A stretch of 64,000 bases of DNA from an uncultured Lachnospiraceae bacterium (GTDB taxonomy: Bacteria; Bacillota; Clostridia; Lachnospirales; Lachnospiraceae). Location of the stretch: the NCBI GenBank assembly GCA_947650155.1, contig CANSUS010000001.1, positions 91,358 through 155,357 on the forward strand, given 5' to 3'. This document shows positions 60,889-64,000 of the stretch, in pieces. The notes beneath the pieces are model-generated. The model saw nothing but the letters and a program-made list of their open reading frames with translations. It searched no databases and was not told the origin of the DNA. The first letter of the stretch is position 1. The number at the start of each line of letters is the position of its first letter. The translations under genes were made by a program, and so were the position numbers.

Positions 60889-62724
60889 TTATTTTTTCGT
60901 CGTTAAATAAATCTCGCAGTAAAACTCTTTTCGTTTTCTGTCGATTACATATTCTATTTTCCGTTTCACCTCGTCTATATGGAGGATTTTGCAGATGTAG
61001 CCGCTGTACCTTGTATCTTTCATCCTGTCAAACTCTTCCAGCAGCTGTTCCAGCGTTTTTCCCAATCCATAAGGTCTTCCGATATTGTCCGTAGCGGCAT
61101 CTATACTGTCCGCAATACTGAGAATATTCACAAAAGGCTTATTTTTCGTATGCCTTTCTTTCGGATAACCTCCGCACTCGTTATACCATAAATGATGTAA
61201 TAAAGCGCAGTCATGGATGCATTCCACTTCCCTGTCCATTTTCCCTTGATAAATTTTTGAAAAATTAGCCGGGTGCGCTTTAATCACTTCAAACTCATCA
61301 TCCGTAAGGTTTCTTGAAGCATTGGAAACATAATCTAAACAGAAATATTTTCCTATATCATGAAATAACGCGCAGTTTTCCATGAAACCGAGTATCTCTT
61401 CTTTATGCTCCTTACAGTATACGGCGTCATATCCCGCAACGCCGACTAAATACTGCGGGTCGGTTTCCAATATGTGCGCTAATATAATGAGGCAGATTTC
61501 TTTTACCATCATTGTATGGACATACAGCGCCTTATTGGCAAAAACCGTAGCGTTTAATACTGTCGTTTTAAAAAAATCAAAATCCACGATATTAGAGGCT
61601 GAATTTACCAGCATCAGTACACAATAATTCGTCTGATAATTTCCAAAATACTGTATCATCTCTTCCGAACCCGCTAAAACATGCTTTACGATTTCCATAC
61701 TTTTATCCAAAATATAGCTTTCTTCATAATCGCTGCATTTACATAAATAATCCATATAATATGCATTTGCGGTAAATAATGCCGTACATTTTTCCATAAT
61801 ATTATAATCTTCATTGCCCCTGGAATATTCTACCATCCGGTGAAACAGCTCTTCCAATGAAATCTTCCCTAAATGATAATCGGCCTGCGCACAATAAAGG
61901 CGAATCAGCACTCTGTCCGAAACTTTGTTACGTACTTCTTCCGACAAAAGAACGGCTTCCAGTTCTCTTTTAAGTTCTTCAATCAAATCCGAGTCTTTAT
62001 CCAGATCGATTGCCCTCTCTATTTGAACCTCCTTTTTCTTTTTTGCATATTCCATCCGGCGGCATGATTCCAAGGTAAATGCCAGCGCATTTACCTTGCA
62101 CATGATGTACTGTATTTCCATGAACTGCCCGCCCATTTTCTTTTGAATCTTTCCAAATGTTTCTTTGACCTGCCTGTATTTCCTGATCCCATGCGTCATA
62201 TCTTTACGGTTTACGACACTTAAAAGGAAACAGTTTGCCACAGATTTCTTTGCCGTTTCGCAAAGAGCGTCAAATTGATCCAAATACTGTTCCGCCATAC
62301 GGACATACTCGCTGCCTTCATAATCGTCTAAATGTTCCTTGAGCATAATGTCAAACACAGCGCATTTTTCCAACATCATGACCGTCTCATCCACATCTTT
62401 TAATGTCATATAGTAATGCAGAAGTATTCTGGAAATACGAAATGCAACAGATGTATCCAAAAATCGCTGCCCGCCCGGTATTAAAAGAGCCAAAAACTCC
62501 TTTAAAAGCTCCGCTGCTTCAGCATTCAGACACTCGGGAAATTTTTCGTATTTCTCAATATATTCCCTGATAATCGCATTATTCTGAGTCTGAATCTGTT
62601 TCTTCTCATAAGAAATATACATTAACTTTTTTAGAAGATCATTTTCAGACTCTTCTTTTCCGATCAGGGCGTTATCCAATTCATTATAACGTTCCAACAG
62701 TTCCTTATAGTCCCTGAAATCCAT
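60889..62724 (-). CDS. HD-domain phosphohydrolase, HD-GYP variant
   Basis: 611 residues. Residues 1-420 are helical with no membrane segment and no recognised domain. Residues about 425-600 form the HD domain: CALFHDIGKYFCLDY (HD), AHPANFSKIY, DCALLHHLWYNECGGYPKE in place of HHExxDGxGYP, and LSIADSIDAATDN. The metal ligands mostly remain but the GYP segment is altered, so c-di-GMP activity is uncertain. GGAGTGATGCAGA precedes the ATG. It is convergent with tmcAL. Confidence 0.8.
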   Translation of the reverse strand: MDFRDYKELLERYNELDNALIGKEESENDLLKKLMYISYEKKQIQTQNNAIIREYIEKYEKFPECLNAEAAELLKEFLALLIPGGQRFLDTSVAFRISRILLHYYMTLKDVDETVMMLEKCAVFDIMLKEHLDDYEGSEYVRMAEQYLDQFDALCETAKKSVANCFLLSVVNRKDMTHGIRKYRQVKETFGKIQKKMGGQFMEIQYIMCKVNALAFTLESCRRMEYAKKKKEVQIERAIDLDKDSDLIEELKRELEAVLLSEEVRNKVSDRVLIRLYCAQADYHLGKISLEELFHRMVEYSRGNEDYNIMEKCTALFTANAYYMDYLCKCSDYEESYILDKSMEIVKHVLAGSEEMIQYFGNYQTNYCVLMLVNSASNIVDFDFFKTTVLNATVFANKALYVHTMMVKEICLIILAHILETDPQYLVGVAGYDAVYCKEHKEEILGFMENCALFHDIGKYFCLDYVSNASRNLTDDEFEVIKAHPANFSKIYQGKMDREVECIHDCALLHHLWYNECGGYPKERHTKNKPFVNILSIADSIDAATDNIGRPYGLGKTLEQLLEEFDRMKDTRYSGYICKILHIDEVKRKIEYVIDRKRKEFYCEIYLTTKK

Positions 62725-62821
62725 TCTGCATCACTCCGTTATTATCCACACGCCTGTATATGCCATTTTCTATCTGTAAATTCAATCCGTTCTGTATGAT
62801 AAAACCGTTTTCGCCTTCGTA

Positions 62822-64000
62822 CTATTTCACAACAATATTAATGATCCTTCCAGGAACATAAATTTCCTTTACAATATTTCCTGATAATTTATCTCCCAAT
62901 GCCTCTTTTCCAGCAGCAATTGCTTCTTCTTTTTCCATATCTTTCGGGATCTGGATCGTTGCACGGATCTTTCCGTTGATCTGCACTGCAATCTCCACAG
63001 TAGATTCCACGGTTTTCGCTTCGTCAAACTCCGGCCATCCGGTCTGATATACTTTGCCGGAGAAACCGGTTCTTTCCCATAATTCTTCCGTAATATGCGG
63101 CGCCACCGGATTGAGCAGGGTAAGCAGAGTTTTAAATTCGGCATGATTTACCGCGTTCTTCTTATAAAAATCATTCACCAATGACATCATTGCCGCAATC
63201 GCAGTATTATATTTCAGATTTTCAAAGTCTGAACTTACTTTTTTGATTGTCTGGTGCATTCTTGTCTCCAAATCAGACGAATATGCATCGCCGTCTGTAA
63301 GAATATCCTGTAATTTCCATACTCTTTCAAGGAATCTGCGACAGCCCTTTACCCCGTCCTCCGACCAGGATGCGCTCAAATCAAACGCGCCGATAAACAT
63401 TTCATAGGTACGCAGCGTATCTGCACCGTAATCCATCACAATATCGTCAGGATTTACTACATTCCCCCTGGATTTGGACATTTTTTCGCCGTTAGAACCT
63501 AAGATCATTCCGTGGGAAGTCCTCTTCTGATACGGTTCCGGACAGGGTACAACGCCCTGATCATATAAAAATTTATGCCAGAAACGGGAATAGAGCAAAT
63601 GCAGCGTAGTATGTTCCATACCGCCGTTATACCAGTCCACCGGCAGCCAATATGCCAGCGCTTCTTTACTTGCCAGCGCCTCTTTATTATCAGGATCTGT
63701 ATATCTTAAGAAATACCAGGAAGATCCCGCCCACTGCGGCATAGTATCCGTTTCTCTTTTTGCCGGTCCGCCGCAGCACGGGCAGATGGTATTGACCCAG
63801 TCGGTCATTGCTGCAAGCGGGGACTCGCCATTATCGGTCGGCATATAGCTTTCCACCTCAGGAAGCTCTAACGGCAGTTCACTTTCCTTAAGCGGCACAT
63901 AACCGCATTTTTCACACTGCACAATCGGAATCGGTTCTCCCCAGTATCTTTGTCTTGAAAACACCCAGTCCCTTAATTTGAAGTTGGTCTTTTTCGTTCC
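62822..64000 (-). CDS. leuS: leucyl-tRNA synthetase, C-terminal part (gene continues past the window)
   Basis: About 390 C-terminal residues; the 5' end is beyond 64000, as the frame is open to the edge ([20 protein letters not shown], where the residue before FSRQ is Val). [20 protein letters not shown] holds KMSKS. The zinc-ribbon-like CGYVPL, CPCCGG and the anticodon-binding and C-terminal domains follow ([35 protein letters not shown]). Confidence 0.96.
   Translation of the reverse strand, partial: GTKKTNFKLRDWVFSRQRYWGEPIPIVQCEKCGYVPLKESELPLELPEVESYMPTDNGESPLAAMTDWVNTICPCCGGPAKRETDTMPQWAGSSWYFLRYTDPDNKEALASKEALAYWLPVDWYNGGMEHTTLHLLYSRFWHKFLYDQGVVPCPEPYQKRTSHGMILGSNGEKMSKSRGNVVNPDDIVMDYGADTLRTYEMFIGAFDLSASWSEDGVKGCRRFLERVWKLQDILTDGDAYSSDLETRMHQTIKKVSSDFENLKYNTAIAAMMSLVNDFYKKNAVNHAEFKTLLTLLNPVAPHITEELWERTGFSGKVYQTGWPEFDEAKTVESTVEIAVQINGKIRATIQIPKDMEKEEAIAAGKEALGDKLSGNIVKEIYVPGRIINIVVK

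Noticed and set aside
1..64000. tRNA, rRNA or CRISPR loci
   Set aside because: No cloverleaf, rRNA-like stretch or regularly spaced long repeat with spacers was seen on either strand; the phased repeats at 3272 are too few and too short for CRISPR.

Overview
The window reads as a low-GC, spore-forming Clostridia chromosome, most likely Lachnospiraceae; the species cannot be told. Reasons: sporulation and germination genes (spoIVA, a spoVAF/gerA-type gene, a cotJC manganese-catalase coat gene), the Firmicutes order ylxM-ffh-rpsP-khpA-rimM-trmD-rplS-lepB-rbgA-rnhB, anaerobic ribonucleotide reductase nrdD-nrdG, pta-ackA, strong AGGAGG ribosome-binding sites, and many TTG/GTG starts. Nearly all core genes lie on the minus strand. 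I found no rRNA, tRNA or CRISPR array.

Positions 1-4460 form an accessory block: a glycine-rich secreted protein, a membrane protein with a collagen-like repeat, and a ParA/MinD-like ATPase with a degraded P-loop, in one minus-strand operon; a 530-bp AT-rich gap with four helically phased repeats; and a winged-helix protein. Positions 4464-8113 hold the pieces of a cotJC spore-coat catalase gene. A 3.2-kb element carrying a large serine recombinase and a zinc-binding (CZB) cytosolic chemoreceptor sits inside it. Both att sites are visible, and joining the element ends gives a dyad-symmetric attP-like site centred on the shared core GGTGAAGC. The 5' part of cotJC is also missing: the accessory block abuts the middle of the gene, so the coat gene is broken twice. 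The downstream Cu/Zn superoxide dismutase gene is still coupled to the 3' fragment.

Positions 8672-10811 are two neighbouring decayed genes (a PII-like regulator and a DUF1538 membrane protein), each with several frameshifts. From 11 kb to 30 kb come housekeeping and sporulation genes: DUF4234, DegV, SpoVAF-like, dUTPase, NrdG, NrdD (with a pair of NrdR boxes), a WYL regulator, RNase HI, a membrane-anchored MutS-like ATPase, a purine and pyrimidine salvage cluster (NCS2 permease, MtaD, Cdd, PNP), SpoIVA with a sigma-E-type promoter, and a TPR-DUF4037-DUF4125 protein.

Positions 29.5-41 kb are the conserved protein-secretion and translation cluster (pgeF, yraN, FlhB-tail-like and FliK-like orphans, rnhB, lepB, rbgA, lepB, rplS, trmD, rimM, khpA, rpsP, ffh, ylxM). 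TrmD here carries an extra C-terminal GNAT acetyltransferase domain. Positions 41-46 kb carry a redox-domain/GGDEF/EAL protein, an AraC regulator, an orphan half of a DapF-like protein, a YitT protein and threonine ammonia-lyase. Positions 46.5-54.9 kb carry ftsY, smc, rnc, acpP, plsX, a ZIP transporter, rpmF and yceD. The right end has a secreted DUF5722/GH-A-like protein, pta-ackA with a good promoter and a cre-like site just upstream of it, tmcAL, an HD-GYP-variant protein and the 3' part of leuS.

The strongest unusual signals are the cotJC-interrupting serine-integrase element with its chemoreceptor cargo, the ParA-like/collagen-like cassette with phased iterons beside it, and several domain fusions (TrmD-GNAT, C_GCAxxG_C_C-GGDEF-EAL). 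All family names come from reading the translations; no database search was run.
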